Source of the DNA: Candidatus Rokuibacteriota bacterium
GTDB taxonomy: Bacteria; Methylomirabilota; Methylomirabilia; Rokubacteriales; CSP1-6
Reading direction: 5' to 3'
Length of the DNA stretch: 64,000 nucleotides
Assembly (NCBI GenBank): GCA_003220685.1
Contig: QHTE01000053.1
Coordinates: forward strand, 43,200 to 107,199
This document shows, piece by piece, positions 1 through 7,552 of this stretch (within the stretch, counting starts at the first letter, position 1; the number at the start of each line of letters is the position of its first letter). The notes beneath the pieces were generated by a model. It did not search any database, had not been told where the DNA came from, and saw only the letters and a program-made list of their open reading frames with translations. The position numbers were made by a program, and so were the translations under genes.

Positions 1-486
1 CTGCGGGAAGACCGTGGTCTCCGGGATCTTGAAAAGCTTGCCGTCGTAGCTGAAGGGCCGGCCCTCGAACGCCTTCAGGAGAATATCGATCGATTCATCC
101 CAGCGAGCCCGCCCACTCTCCAGGTCGAGGCCGAAACGCTCGAACTCGTATGGCTGATAGCCGCGTCCGAGCCCGACGTCGAGGCGACCGCCGGAGAGGA
201 GGTCGAGCGTCGCGATCTCCTCGGCGATGACCAGCGGATGATGGAGCGGCACGACGATGACCGCGGTGCCGACGCGGATCCGCGTGGTCTTCGCGGCAAT
301 GTACGTCGCGAGCTGGGCCGGGCGCGAGAGGTAGCCGTACGTCGAGAAATGATGCTCGGCGAGCCAGACGTTGCCGAAGCCGAGCGTCTCGGCGGCCTGG
401 GCGATCTCGAGCCCGCGCGCGTAGATCTCCCGCGACGAGCGCGCCGACGGAGACTGCATCAAGAGGAACGTTCCGAAGTTGATCAT
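1..486 (-). CDS. LLM-class flavin-dependent oxidoreductase (partial, N-terminal part)
   Basis: The reading frame opens with ATG at 486 and runs off the left edge, giving 162 residues of the N-terminal half of a luciferase-like monooxygenase. It begins MINFGTFLLMQSPSA and contains the family landmarks FGNVWLAEHHFSTYGYLSRP, RIRVGTAVIVVPLHHPL and GRLDVGLGRGYQPYEFERFG, which form the first strands of the TIM barrel and the flavin phosphate region. Members use FMN or F420 to oxidise small organic substrates; the substrate here cannot be told. The start overlaps the stop of the SMP-30 gene by 4 bp (ATGA), so it is the third gene of a left-facing operon. Family assignment is secure; the C-terminus lies outside the window. 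Confidence 0.9.
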   Translation of the reverse strand, partial: MINFGTFLLMQSPSARSSREIYARGLEIAQAAETLGFGNVWLAEHHFSTYGYLSRPAQLATYIAAKTTRIRVGTAVIVVPLHHPLVIAEEIATLDLLSGGRLDVGLGRGYQPYEFERFGLDLESGRARWDESIDILLKAFEGRPFSYDGKLFKIPETTVFPQ

Positions 487-1346
487 CGTCGGCTGTACCA
501 GGGAAGCGGGCGCCCCGGGACCTTGACGCGCATGGCGTAGACCGACGTGCGGGCGGTGAAGAACAGCGTCCGGAGGTCCGGGCCGCCGAACGCGAGATTG
601 GCGGGAACCTCGGGGGTGCGGATGACGCCGAGCTTCGTGCCGTCGGGCGCGAACACCCAGGTGCCGCCCGGACCCGTGCAGAAGACCCGGCCCTCGACGT
701 CGACCTTCATGCCGTCGGGCACGCCGTCGGTCTCGTCCGACGACATGTCGGCGAAGATCCGGCGCCGGATCAGCTTGCCCCCCGAATCGATCTCGAGGGC
801 GTGGATGTACTGCGCCCAGCGCGTGTTGGCCACGTAGAGCACGCGCTCGTCGGGTGAGAAGGCCAGGCCGTTGGGATACTCGCAGTCGGCGACGAGCGAC
901 GTCTTGCCGTCGGGTGCGATGCGATAGACGCCGGCGGATGGCAGCTCCCGCTCGGCGAGCGGCACGCGCAGGCCCGGATCTGTGAAGTAGATGCTGCCGT
1001 CGGATCTGCAGACGACGTCGTTCGGGCGATTCAGCCGCTTGCCCTCGAAGCGGTCCATCAGGATCTCGCTCCGGTCGCCGGTCCAGCGCGTGACGCGACG
1101 GTTGCCGCCCTCGCAGATGACGAGCCGGCCCTGCAAATCGAACGTCGTGCCGTTGCCCTCGCCGGTGTCGAAGCGCACCAGCTCGGGTGCCTTGCCCGGT
1201 GTGAGCTTGTGCAGATTGCTCCGGCGGATGTCGACGAAGTAGTAGAAGCCGTCGGGGTGCCAGACCGGGCCCTCGGTGAAGACGAAGCCCGTGGCAAGCC
1301 GTTCGGCCTCTTTCGATTCGAGGATGCCGGACAGCGCGTCGCTCAT
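483..1346 (-). CDS. SMP-30/gluconolactonase/LRE family lactonase-like protein
   Basis: 287 residues, the usual length of the six-bladed SMP-30 propeller. Metal-site signatures are present: EGPVWHPDG near residue 25, NRPNDVVCRSDG in the middle, CEYPNGLAFSPDE, and DGVPDGMKVDVEG near the end; these supply the Glu, Asn and Asp ligands of the divalent metal in this family. Members hydrolyse sugar or other lactones in the cytoplasm. I chose ATG 1346 because it overlaps the preceding stop (ATGA) and begins the recognisable protein; a much longer frame runs upstream only as read-through of the neighbour. It sits between a 3-hydroxyisobutyrate-dehydrogenase-like gene and an LLM monooxygenase, which suggests breakdown of an oxidised organic acid. 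The exact substrate is unknown. Confidence 0.9.
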   Translation of the reverse strand: MSDALSGILESKEAERLATGFVFTEGPVWHPDGFYYFVDIRRSNLHKLTPGKAPELVRFDTGEGNGTTFDLQGRLVICEGGNRRVTRWTGDRSEILMDRFEGKRLNRPNDVVCRSDGSIYFTDPGLRVPLAERELPSAGVYRIAPDGKTSLVADCEYPNGLAFSPDERVLYVANTRWAQYIHALEIDSGGKLIRRRIFADMSSDETDGVPDGMKVDVEGRVFCTGPGGTWVFAPDGTKLGVIRTPEVPANLAFGGPDLRTLFFTARTSVYAMRVKVPGRPLPWYSRR

Positions 1347-2257
1347 GATGTCGTCCCTCGATTCTTCGTGCGAAGCTCGACACCGGCCCGCTCTTCCTGC
1401 AGCTTGAAGAACGTCATCGAATCCTTGTCGCCCCAGCCGCGCCCGAGCGCTTCCTCGAGCTGTTGCTCGGCCAGCGCCGCGATCATCATCGGCACGTGGT
1501 ACTCGCGCCCGAGCTCGGTGGCGAGGCCGACGTCTTTCCGGAGGAGCCTCAGCGCGAAGCTCACGTCGTCGAAGGCGCCGGGGAACACCGTGTTGGGGAT
1601 CATGTCCTTGAGCACGCGGCCCTGGCCGAACGAGCTCTTGGCGAGCGCGTCGAGCAGCACCTCGGGCGCCACGCCGGCCTTGACGCCGAGGGTCATGCCC
1701 TCGGCGATGGCCATGCGCGAGCACGCCGAGACCATGTTGTGCACGAGCTTGGCGACCGTGCCGCAGCCGATCCCGCCGACCCAGGTGACCTTGTCGCCGA
1801 TCGCGTCGAGCACGGTCTTGACCCGCTCGTAGAGCGCCTCGTCGCCGCCGACCAGCACCGCGAGCTTGCCCGAGCGGGCGCCGGGGACGCCACCGCTGAC
1901 CGGCGCGTCCAGCACGTCGACGCCGCGCTCGGCGCAGACACCGTGGATCTTCCGGATCAAGGTCGCCGAGTTCGTCGACAGATCGACGTAGAGCGTGCCG
2001 CGCGCCGCCCCTTCGAGGATGCCGTTGGCGCCGAGCACCACGGACTCGACTTCGCGAGGGCCGGGCAGGGAGGTGAAGACCACCTCGCTCGCTTGAGCGA
2101 CCGCCCTGGGCGTGTCGGCCCATCGGGCGCCCTGGGCGAGGTGAGGCTTCGCCAGCTCGTGACGGACGTCGTTGACGACCATCGCGTGTCCGGCCTTCAG
2201 CACGTTGAGAGCCATCGGTCCGCCCATGTTGCCGAGCCCGATGAAGCCGATGCGCAT
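1343..2257 (-). CDS. NAD(P)-dependent oxidoreductase, 3-hydroxyisobutyrate dehydrogenase family
   Basis: 304 residues. The N-terminal Rossmann fold starts at once with MRIGFIGLGNMGGPMALNVL. The substrate motif DAPVSGGVPGARSGKLAVLV lies near residue 115, and the catalytic-lysine segment GTVAKLVHNMVSACSRM near 170 retains the Lys and Asn typical of beta-hydroxyacid dehydrogenases. These enzymes oxidise short beta-hydroxyacids, or reduce semialdehydes, with NAD(P). ATG 2257 is chosen because AGGAGGAG lies about 8 bases upstream. It is the first gene of a left-facing operon whose next start overlaps its stop (ATGA), and it is divergent from the molybdenum hydroxylase with a 58-bp gap. The precise substrate (3-hydroxyisobutyrate, tartronate semialdehyde or a succinic semialdehyde) cannot be fixed from sequence alone. 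Confidence 0.92.
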   Translation of the reverse strand: MRIGFIGLGNMGGPMALNVLKAGHAMVVNDVRHELAKPHLAQGARWADTPRAVAQASEVVFTSLPGPREVESVVLGANGILEGAARGTLYVDLSTNSATLIRKIHGVCAERGVDVLDAPVSGGVPGARSGKLAVLVGGDEALYERVKTVLDAIGDKVTWVGGIGCGTVAKLVHNMVSACSRMAIAEGMTLGVKAGVAPEVLLDALAKSSFGQGRVLKDMIPNTVFPGAFDDVSFALRLLRKDVGLATELGREYHVPMMIAALAEQQLEEALGRGWGDKDSMTFFKLQEERAGVELRTKNRGTTS

Positions 2258-2315
2258 GCGCGTCTCCTCCTCCTGGAACGATGTGCTAAGGTACACCAAC
2301 CAAAGGAGATCTCGC

Positions 2316-3182
2316 GTGCGACGATTCGAGCTGGTGCTCCCCGGTAGTCTCGACGAGTGCGTGAAAGCCCTGGCCCAGGCTCCTGCCGATTCGAAGCTGC
2401 TCGCCGGAGGCACGGATCTCCTGCCGCAGCTGAAGAACGGCCTGCTCAAGCCGGCCTGCGTGATCGATCTCTCGGGCATCCCGCGGCTGCGCTCGATCGA
2501 GGCCGGAAACGGGCAGGGGCTGCGGGTCGGCTCCGCGGTGACGGCCCGGACGCTCGAGCTCGATCGGGCGGTCCGCGCGAACTATCTCTCGCTCGCCGAG
2601 AGCGGCGCCCTCGTGGGCTCCGTGCAGGTTCGCAATCTCGCGACGCTCGGCGGCAACATCTGCAACGCCGCGCCGTCGGCGGACATGGCGCCGCCGCTCC
2701 TGGCGCTCGACGCCGAAGCGGTGATCACCGGGCCCAAGGGCGAGCGTCGCGTGCCGATCGCGGCGTTCTTCACCGGCGTGCGGCGCACCGTGCTGGCCCC
2801 CGACGAGCTGCTCGTCGAGCTGGCGATCCCCAATCCAGGGTCGCACAGCGGCGGCAGTTACCTGCGCCACACGCCTCGCCGCGAGCTCGACATCGCCGTG
2901 GTCGGCGTCGCCTCGCAGCTCACCCTGGCCAACGGCAGGTGTGCCAAGGCGCGGATCGCCCTGGCGGCGGTGGCACCGGTCCCGGTGCGGGCGACGGCCG
3001 CCGAGCAGGCGCTCGAGGGGCAGGCCGTGACCCCCGATCTGATCAAGCGCGCGGCCGATCTCGCGGTCGAGGCGGCTCGCCCGATCAGCGACCAGCGCGG
3101 CTCGGCCGATTTCCGCCGCCATCTCGTGCGCGTCCTCACGCGCCGCACACTGACCACGGCGCTCGCGCGCGCGGGCGCGTAA
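2316..3182 (+). CDS. Molybdenum hydroxylase, FAD-binding (medium) subunit
   Basis: 288 residues of the FAD_binding_5/CO_deh_flav_C type. The FAD pyrophosphate loop AGGTDLLPQLKNG lies at about residues 30-42 and the second flavin motif TLGGNICNAAPSADMAP at about 110-126. This subunit passes electrons from the 2Fe-2S subunit to an acceptor in xanthine-dehydrogenase-type enzymes. GTG at 2316 is preferred: AAAGGAG sits 7-14 bases upstream and the protein starts directly with the family sequence (VRRFELVLPGS). It opens a three-gene operon M-S-L with gaps of 15 and 4 bp. The gene order is that of CoxMSL-type enzymes, but see the large subunit for why this is not a CO dehydrogenase. Confidence 0.93.
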   Translation: MRRFELVLPGSLDECVKALAQAPADSKLLAGGTDLLPQLKNGLLKPACVIDLSGIPRLRSIEAGNGQGLRVGSAVTARTLELDRAVRANYLSLAESGALVGSVQVRNLATLGGNICNAAPSADMAPPLLALDAEAVITGPKGERRVPIAAFFTGVRRTVLAPDELLVELAIPNPGSHSGGSYLRHTPRRELDIAVVGVASQLTLANGRCAKARIALAAVAPVPVRATAAEQALEGQAVTPDLIKRAADLAVEAARPISDQRGSADFRRHLVRVLTRRTLTTALARAGA

Positions 3183-3197
3183 CGAGGAGAACACGAC

Positions 3198-3680
3198 TTG
3201 GCCAAGCAGGTCCTGAATTTCACCGTGAACGACGAGCCGGCCGAGGTGCTCGTCCAGCCCTGGGACACGCTGCTCGACGCGCTGCGCGAGCGGATGGGTC
3301 TGACGGGGCCCAAAGAAGGCTGCGGCACCGGAGACTGCGGCGCCTGCACCGTGCACGTCGACGAAAAGCCGGTCGCGAGCTGCCTGCTGCTGGCCATGCA
3401 GGCGCGCGGCCACAGCGTGCGTACGATCGAGGGGCTCGGCAAGCCCGGCGCGCTGCACCCGCTACAGGATGCCTTCGTCCGCCACGGCGTGCCCCAGTGT
3501 GGCTTCTGCATCCCCGGCGTCATCATGGCGGCCGCCGCGCTCTTGGCCGAGAATCCGCATCCGACCGAGGAAGAGATCCGCTACGGGATCGCCGGCAATC
3601 TGTGCCGATGCACGGGATACACGAAGATGCTGGCCGCGATCACCGAGGCTGCCGGCGCCCCCGTCGGCCGGAGGAGCTGA
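3198..3680 (+). CDS. Molybdenum hydroxylase, [2Fe-2S] (small) subunit
   Basis: 160 residues with both iron-sulfur domains of the family. The plant-ferredoxin type cluster is bound by GCGTGDCGACTVHV (around residues 41-54) plus a later Cys in VASCLLL. The helical C-terminal domain carries CGFCIPG and LCRCTGYTK. The start is TTG at 3198, with GAGGAGAA about 8 bases upstream. It connects the molybdopterin subunit to the flavin subunit. Length and Cys pattern are entirely normal. Confidence 0.95.
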   Translation: MAKQVLNFTVNDEPAEVLVQPWDTLLDALRERMGLTGPKEGCGTGDCGACTVHVDEKPVASCLLLAMQARGHSVRTIEGLGKPGALHPLQDAFVRHGVPQCGFCIPGVIMAAAALLAENPHPTEEEIRYGIAGNLCRCTGYTKMLAAITEAAGAPVGRRS

Positions 3681-3684
3681 GGCA

Positions 3685-5997
3685 ATGTCGACCGTGATGA
3701 AGACGACCCGCGACGTGAAGGGCATCGGACTGTCGATTCCGCGTCCGGACGGACCCGACAAGGTCACCGGCCAGGTCCAGTACGTCGCCGATCTCAATCC
3801 GCGCGGCCTGCTGCACGCGAAGCTCTTGCGCAGCCCCCACGCCCACGCCAAGATCGTCCGCATCGACGTGAGCCGCGCGCGCGCCCTGCCCGGCGTGCGC
3901 GCGGTCCTGACCGCCGCCGACATCCCCGTGCTGAAGAAGAAGGCGCCGACGCGCGCGCACGCCGTGCTGGCGATCGACCGCGTCGTCTTCGCGGGCCAGC
4001 CGGTCGCCGCCGTCGCCGCCGACGAGCCGGCCATCGCCGAGGAAGCGCTCGACCTGATCGACGTGCAGTACGAGGTCCTGCCGGTCGCCGCGGATCCGCT
4101 CGAGTCGATGAAGCCCGGCGCCCCGCCCGTCGCCGAGCTGGGGACCGAGGCGGACACCAGTGAGGCGCAGGCACACGGCAGCGTGGCCGGCGTGACGACC
4201 GAGGTCAAGTCCTCGAAGGCCGTCAACATCTCGCAGCAGGCGCGCCTGCAGCGCGGCGACGTCGCGAAGGCCTTCGCCGAGTCCGACGTCGTGATCGAGA
4301 ACACCTACCGAGTCCCGATGGTCCACCAGGGCTATCTCGAGCCGCACGCGGTGCTGGCCCAGTGGGATACGGCCGGCAACCTGACCCTGTGGGCGAGCAC
4401 GCAGGGCTCGTTCAACACGCGCTCGGAGGTCGCCGACGTCCTGGAGCTGCCCGAGAACCGCATCAAGGTGATTCCGATGGAGTGCGGCGGCGGATTCGGC
4501 GGCAAGATCCGTGCGCTGTGCGAGCCGATCACGGCGGTGCTGGCCCGCGCCACCAATCGACCGGTGCGCTACGTGATGACCCGACGGGAAGAGCTCGAGG
4601 CCGGGATGCCGGCGCCGCAGGTCATCATCAAGTTGAAGACCGGCGTGAAGCGCGACGGGACGCTCATGGCGCTCGAGGCCGAGGCGATTTTGGAAAGCGG
4701 CGCGTTCTCCGGCGCCGTGCTCGCGGTGGCCGGCGTCTTCCTGGCGAGCCTCTATCTGTGGCCGCACTTCGACGTCAAGGGCTTCGAGGTCCTCACGCAC
4801 AAGCCGAGCATCGCCGCCTATCGCGCGCCGGTGGCGCCGCAGACCATCTTCGCGATCGACTCGCAGATGGAGCAGATCGCGCGGAAGCTCGGCGTCGATC
4901 CCGTCGAGTTCCGCCTGCGCCACCTGCAGCGCGAGGGCGACAAGATGGCCAACAACCAGCCGTGGCTGAGCAACGGCGGCGTCGAGGTGCTGACGCGACT
5001 GGCCGAGCACCCGTTCTGGAAGAAGCGCGCCGAGTGGAAGGCCAGCGCGAAGGACGGCAAGCTGCGCGGGACGGGCCTGTCGCTCGGCGGCTGGCTGGGC
5101 GGGCTTCAGCCGACCGGCGCCACCGTGCGGCTCAATCCCGACGGCACGCTTCAGGTGCTGACCGGCCAGGTCGACATCGCCGGGACCAACATCGCGCTGG
5201 CGCAGATCGCCGCCACCGCCTACGGCGTCGACATCGACAAGGTGAAGATCACGACCGGCGACACCGACGTGGCGCCGCTGACCGGGCTCAGCGCCGGCAG
5301 CAAGACCACGTACACCGTCGGTGTGGCCGTGATGCAGGCCGCCCAGAACGCGCGCAACCAGACGCTCGAGATCGCCGCGAAGGAGCTCGAGGCCTCGGTG
5401 CACGACCTCGAGATCGACGGCGACCGGGTCGTGGTGCGCGGCGTGCCGGACAAGGGCGTCACGCTCGCGTCGATCGGCAAGAAGGGCAACCTCTACATGT
5501 CGAAGGTCGAGCCGGTGCTTGGCGCCAGCCACCCGGCCTTCTCCGTGCAGGCGCCCGCGTTCTGCGGCCAGCTCGCGCGGATCGAGGTCGATCCCGACAC
5601 CGGCGAGGTCACCTTGCACAACTTCGTGGTCGTCCAGGACGTCGGCAAGGCGATCAACCCGGCCCAGATCGAGGGACAGATGCAGGGCGGCGCCGTCCAG
5701 AGCCTCGGCATGGCGCTGACCGAAGCCCTCATGTACGACGACAAGGCGCGGCTGACGAACCCGAGCCTGCTCGACTATCGAAAGCTCACCGCGGCGGATC
5801 TACCGAACATCGAGACGATCATCGTGGAGAAGCCGGCGCCGCACGGCCCGTTCGGCGCGCGGGGCGTCGGCGAGCCCCCGATCGTCCCGGCGCCGGCGGC
5901 CATCGCCAACGCGATCGAGGACGCGACCGGGGTGCGGCTCACGCACTTGCCGCTCTCGCCCGAGCGGATCGCTCTGGCGATCGCGTCCGCGTCTTGA
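3685..5997 (+). CDS. Molybdenum hydroxylase, molybdopterin-binding (large) subunit; xanthine dehydrogenase family
   Basis: 770 residues. GGGFGGKIRALCEP near residue 267 is the Mo-cofactor glycine loop. PFGARGVGEPPIVPAPA near 727 carries the catalytic Glu of molybdenum hydroxylases. The active-site loop near 377 reads AYRAPVAPQTIFAIDSQ. It lacks the Cys of form I CO dehydrogenase (AYRCSFR) and the form II AYRGAGR motif, so the substrate is probably an N-heterocycle, aldehyde or aromatic rather than CO. ATG 3685 is 4 bp after the small-subunit stop. The last 59 bp overlap the convergent ModE-like gene. Subunit identity is firm; the substrate is open. Confidence 0.93.
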   Translation: MSTVMKTTRDVKGIGLSIPRPDGPDKVTGQVQYVADLNPRGLLHAKLLRSPHAHAKIVRIDVSRARALPGVRAVLTAADIPVLKKKAPTRAHAVLAIDRVVFAGQPVAAVAADEPAIAEEALDLIDVQYEVLPVAADPLESMKPGAPPVAELGTEADTSEAQAHGSVAGVTTEVKSSKAVNISQQARLQRGDVAKAFAESDVVIENTYRVPMVHQGYLEPHAVLAQWDTAGNLTLWASTQGSFNTRSEVADVLELPENRIKVIPMECGGGFGGKIRALCEPITAVLARATNRPVRYVMTRREELEAGMPAPQVIIKLKTGVKRDGTLMALEAEAILESGAFSGAVLAVAGVFLASLYLWPHFDVKGFEVLTHKPSIAAYRAPVAPQTIFAIDSQMEQIARKLGVDPVEFRLRHLQREGDKMANNQPWLSNGGVEVLTRLAEHPFWKKRAEWKASAKDGKLRGTGLSLGGWLGGLQPTGATVRLNPDGTLQVLTGQVDIAGTNIALAQIAATAYGVDIDKVKITTGDTDVAPLTGLSAGSKTTYTVGVAVMQAAQNARNQTLEIAAKELEASVHDLEIDGDRVVVRGVPDKGVTLASIGKKGNLYMSKVEPVLGASHPAFSVQAPAFCGQLARIEVDPDTGEVTLHNFVVVQDVGKAINPAQIEGQMQGGAVQSLGMALTEALMYDDKARLTNPSLLDYRKLTAADLPNIETIIVEKPAPHGPFGARGVGEPPIVPAPAAIANAIEDATGVRLTHLPLSPERIALAIASAS

Positions 5998-6334
5998 AGT
6001 CACGGCCCCGGAACGCGCGCAGGAACTGCCGGAGGGTGGCGGCCTCGAGACCGAGCCGGAATTTCTGGTAGCGCGCGAGGAAGTCGCGGCCGGCGGCGGT
6101 CAGGCGCATCCCACTGCGCGGGCCGCCGCCGGGCATGCGCTCGACGAACTTGAAGCCGGCCGCCCGCTCCAGCTCCTGAAGGTAGCCCCACGCGTTCCGG
6201 TAGGAGATGCCGAACTCAGCCGCCGCCCGCCGGAGCGAGCCGCGCTCGTCGATCAATCGCAGAAGCTGGGCGCGCCCGTGGCCGAGCTTCGGCCCCTTGC
6301 CGAACACCACCCACACTCGTATCTTTGGGTCCAC
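5939..6334 (-). CDS. ModE-type winged-helix transcriptional regulator without molbindin domain
   Basis: 131 residues. The N-terminal winged helix is that of ModE: GPKLGHGRAQLLRLIDERGS, LRRAAAEFGISYRNAWGYLQ and GGGPRSGMRLTAAGRDFLAR are the family's recognition-helix and wing segments. The C-terminal TOBE/molbindin domains of full ModE are absent, as in the many short DNA-binding-only members. It starts with GTG at 6334, divergent from the enolase-superfamily gene, and ends inside the 3' end of the molybdenum hydroxylase large subunit. The inferred job is to regulate the molybdenum enzyme or the divergent gene. Without a molybdate-binding domain it is unlikely to sense molybdate itself. Confidence 0.85.
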   Translation of the reverse strand: MDPKIRVWVVFGKGPKLGHGRAQLLRLIDERGSLRRAAAEFGISYRNAWGYLQELERAAGFKFVERMPGGGPRSGMRLTAAGRDFLARYQKFRLGLEAATLRQFLRAFRGRDFKTRTRSPERSARARAASA

Positions 6335-6372
6335 GATCTGGGAGAGTACGCCAAGACGAGGGAGATCGGCTC

Positions 6373-7524
6373 ATGAAGGTGACGGCCGTCACGCCGTTCG
6401 GCGTCGATCCAGGCTACGGCAAGAACTGGCTCTTCGTGAAGGTGGAAACCTCAGACGGGCTCCACGGGTGGGGTGAATGCTATACGCAGGCCGATCGCGA
6501 CCAGTCGATCGTCGCCCACGTCCGCCAGCTCGCGCGATATCTGATCGGCCGCGACGCCGGCCACATCCGCCACTTCACGCACTGGGCGTACCACGACTTC
6601 GCCGGCAAGCGTGGCGCGATGGACTTCTGGAGCGCGGTCAGCGGCATCGAGCAGGCGCTTTGGGATCTCGCGGGCAAGCGCCTGGGCGTGCCGGTGGTGA
6701 GCCTGCTCGGCGGTCCCTGTCGCGAGCGGATCCGCGTCTACGCGAACGGCTGGTACTCGGGCGCCAAGACGCCGGAGGCGTACGCGGCCAAGGCGAAGGA
6801 GACGATCGCGCGGGGCTTCACCGCGCTCAAGTTCGATCCGTTCCCGGGGCCGTGGCGCACCCACATCACGCGCGACGCCGAGCGGCAGGTGGTGGACACC
6901 GTCCGCGCCGTGCGCGACGCGGTCGGGCCCAAGGTCGATCTGTTGATCGAGGTGCACCGTCGGCTCGCGCCGATGCACGCCGTGCGCGTGGCGCGTCTGC
7001 TCGAGCCCTTCGATCCCTTCTGGTACGAGGAGCCGGTCTCGGCGCGCGATCTCGGAGCGCTCGCCGAGTGCCGGCGCGAGATCCGGATACCGATCGTCAC
7101 GGGCGAGGAGCTCTACACGCGCTTCGAGTTCCGAGAGGTGTTCGAGCGCCGCGCCGCCGATATCGTCAACCCCGACGTGTGCAACGTCGGCGGCATCGAG
7201 GAGCTGCGCGAGATCGCCGCGATGGCGGAGGCCTATCACGTGGTCGTCTCGCCCCACAACTACAACAGCACCACCGTCGGCCTCGCCGCGACGTTGCAGG
7301 TGTCGGCCGCCATCCCGAACTTCCTGATCACCGAGTACTTCGTGAACTTCGACGCGAGGGCCGCCGAGGTCGCGGTCACTCCGTTCCGCGTGGAGCAGGG
7401 CTACCTGACGGTGCCAACGACGCCGGGGCTCGGGATCGAGCTTCGCGAGGACGCGCTCGCGCGGTACGCGTATCGGGAGTTTCCACCGCGCAGCATTCCG
7501 ACACCCGGCGAGGAAGGACCCTAG
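6373..7524 (+). CDS. Mandelate racemase/muconate lactonizing (enolase superfamily) protein
   Basis: 383 residues, a full-length enolase-superfamily member. After the capping domain, the barrel carries KFDPFPGP near residue 152, metal ligands in LIEVHRRLAP (about 190), WYEEPV (about 217) and IVTGEE (about 243), and a catalytic His in SPHNYNST (about 292). A late-barrel His with a reduced KxK motif resembles acid-sugar dehydratases of the galactonate dehydratase type. The start is ATG 6373 with GGGAGA upstream. It is divergent from the ModE-like regulator and followed 28 bp later by the FAD-GcvT fusion, so the two may be co-transcribed. Which acid sugar or lactone it acts on is not determined. 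Confidence 0.88.
   Translation: MKVTAVTPFGVDPGYGKNWLFVKVETSDGLHGWGECYTQADRDQSIVAHVRQLARYLIGRDAGHIRHFTHWAYHDFAGKRGAMDFWSAVSGIEQALWDLAGKRLGVPVVSLLGGPCRERIRVYANGWYSGAKTPEAYAAKAKETIARGFTALKFDPFPGPWRTHITRDAERQVVDTVRAVRDAVGPKVDLLIEVHRRLAPMHAVRVARLLEPFDPFWYEEPVSARDLGALAECRREIRIPIVTGEELYTRFEFREVFERRAADIVNPDVCNVGGIEELREIAAMAEAYHVVVSPHNYNSTTVGLAATLQVSAAIPNFLITEYFVNFDARAAEVAVTPFRVEQGYLTVPTTPGLGIELREDALARYAYREFPPRSIPTPGEEGP
7511..7518 (+). promoter_or_regulatory. Ribosome binding site pointing to an upstream non-AUG start
   Basis: AGGAAGGA at 7511-7518 lies inside the end of the enolase-superfamily gene. It is 34 bases before the first canonical start (GTG 7553) of the next gene but only 7 bases before ATC at 7526. 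Translation from 7526 adds IALPSHARV in front of the Rossmann motif, matching how this family normally begins (M-x-LP-x-x-ARVVVIGGG). This favours an ATC start or a base-calling error at an original ATG. Confidence 0.55.
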
Positions 7525-7552
7525 GATCGCGCTCCCTTCGCACGCGCGGGTA

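Noticed and set aside
483..2123. A 546-residue fusion of an Arg-rich N-terminus with the SMP-30 protein
   Set aside because: The first 259 residues are the upstream dehydrogenase gene read in another frame; the real start is ATG 1346 with an ATGA overlap.
3640..5619. A 659-codon open frame on the minus strand opposite the molybdenum hydroxylase large subunit
   Set aside because: It is an Arg/His/Gly-rich shadow produced by high-GC codon use opposite a clearly conserved gene; no motif or start signal.
3685..5997. Aerobic CO dehydrogenase (CoxL)
   Set aside because: The active-site loop is AYRAPVAPQ, not the Cys-containing AYRCSFR of form I or AYRGAGR of form II; gene order M-S-L alone is not enough.
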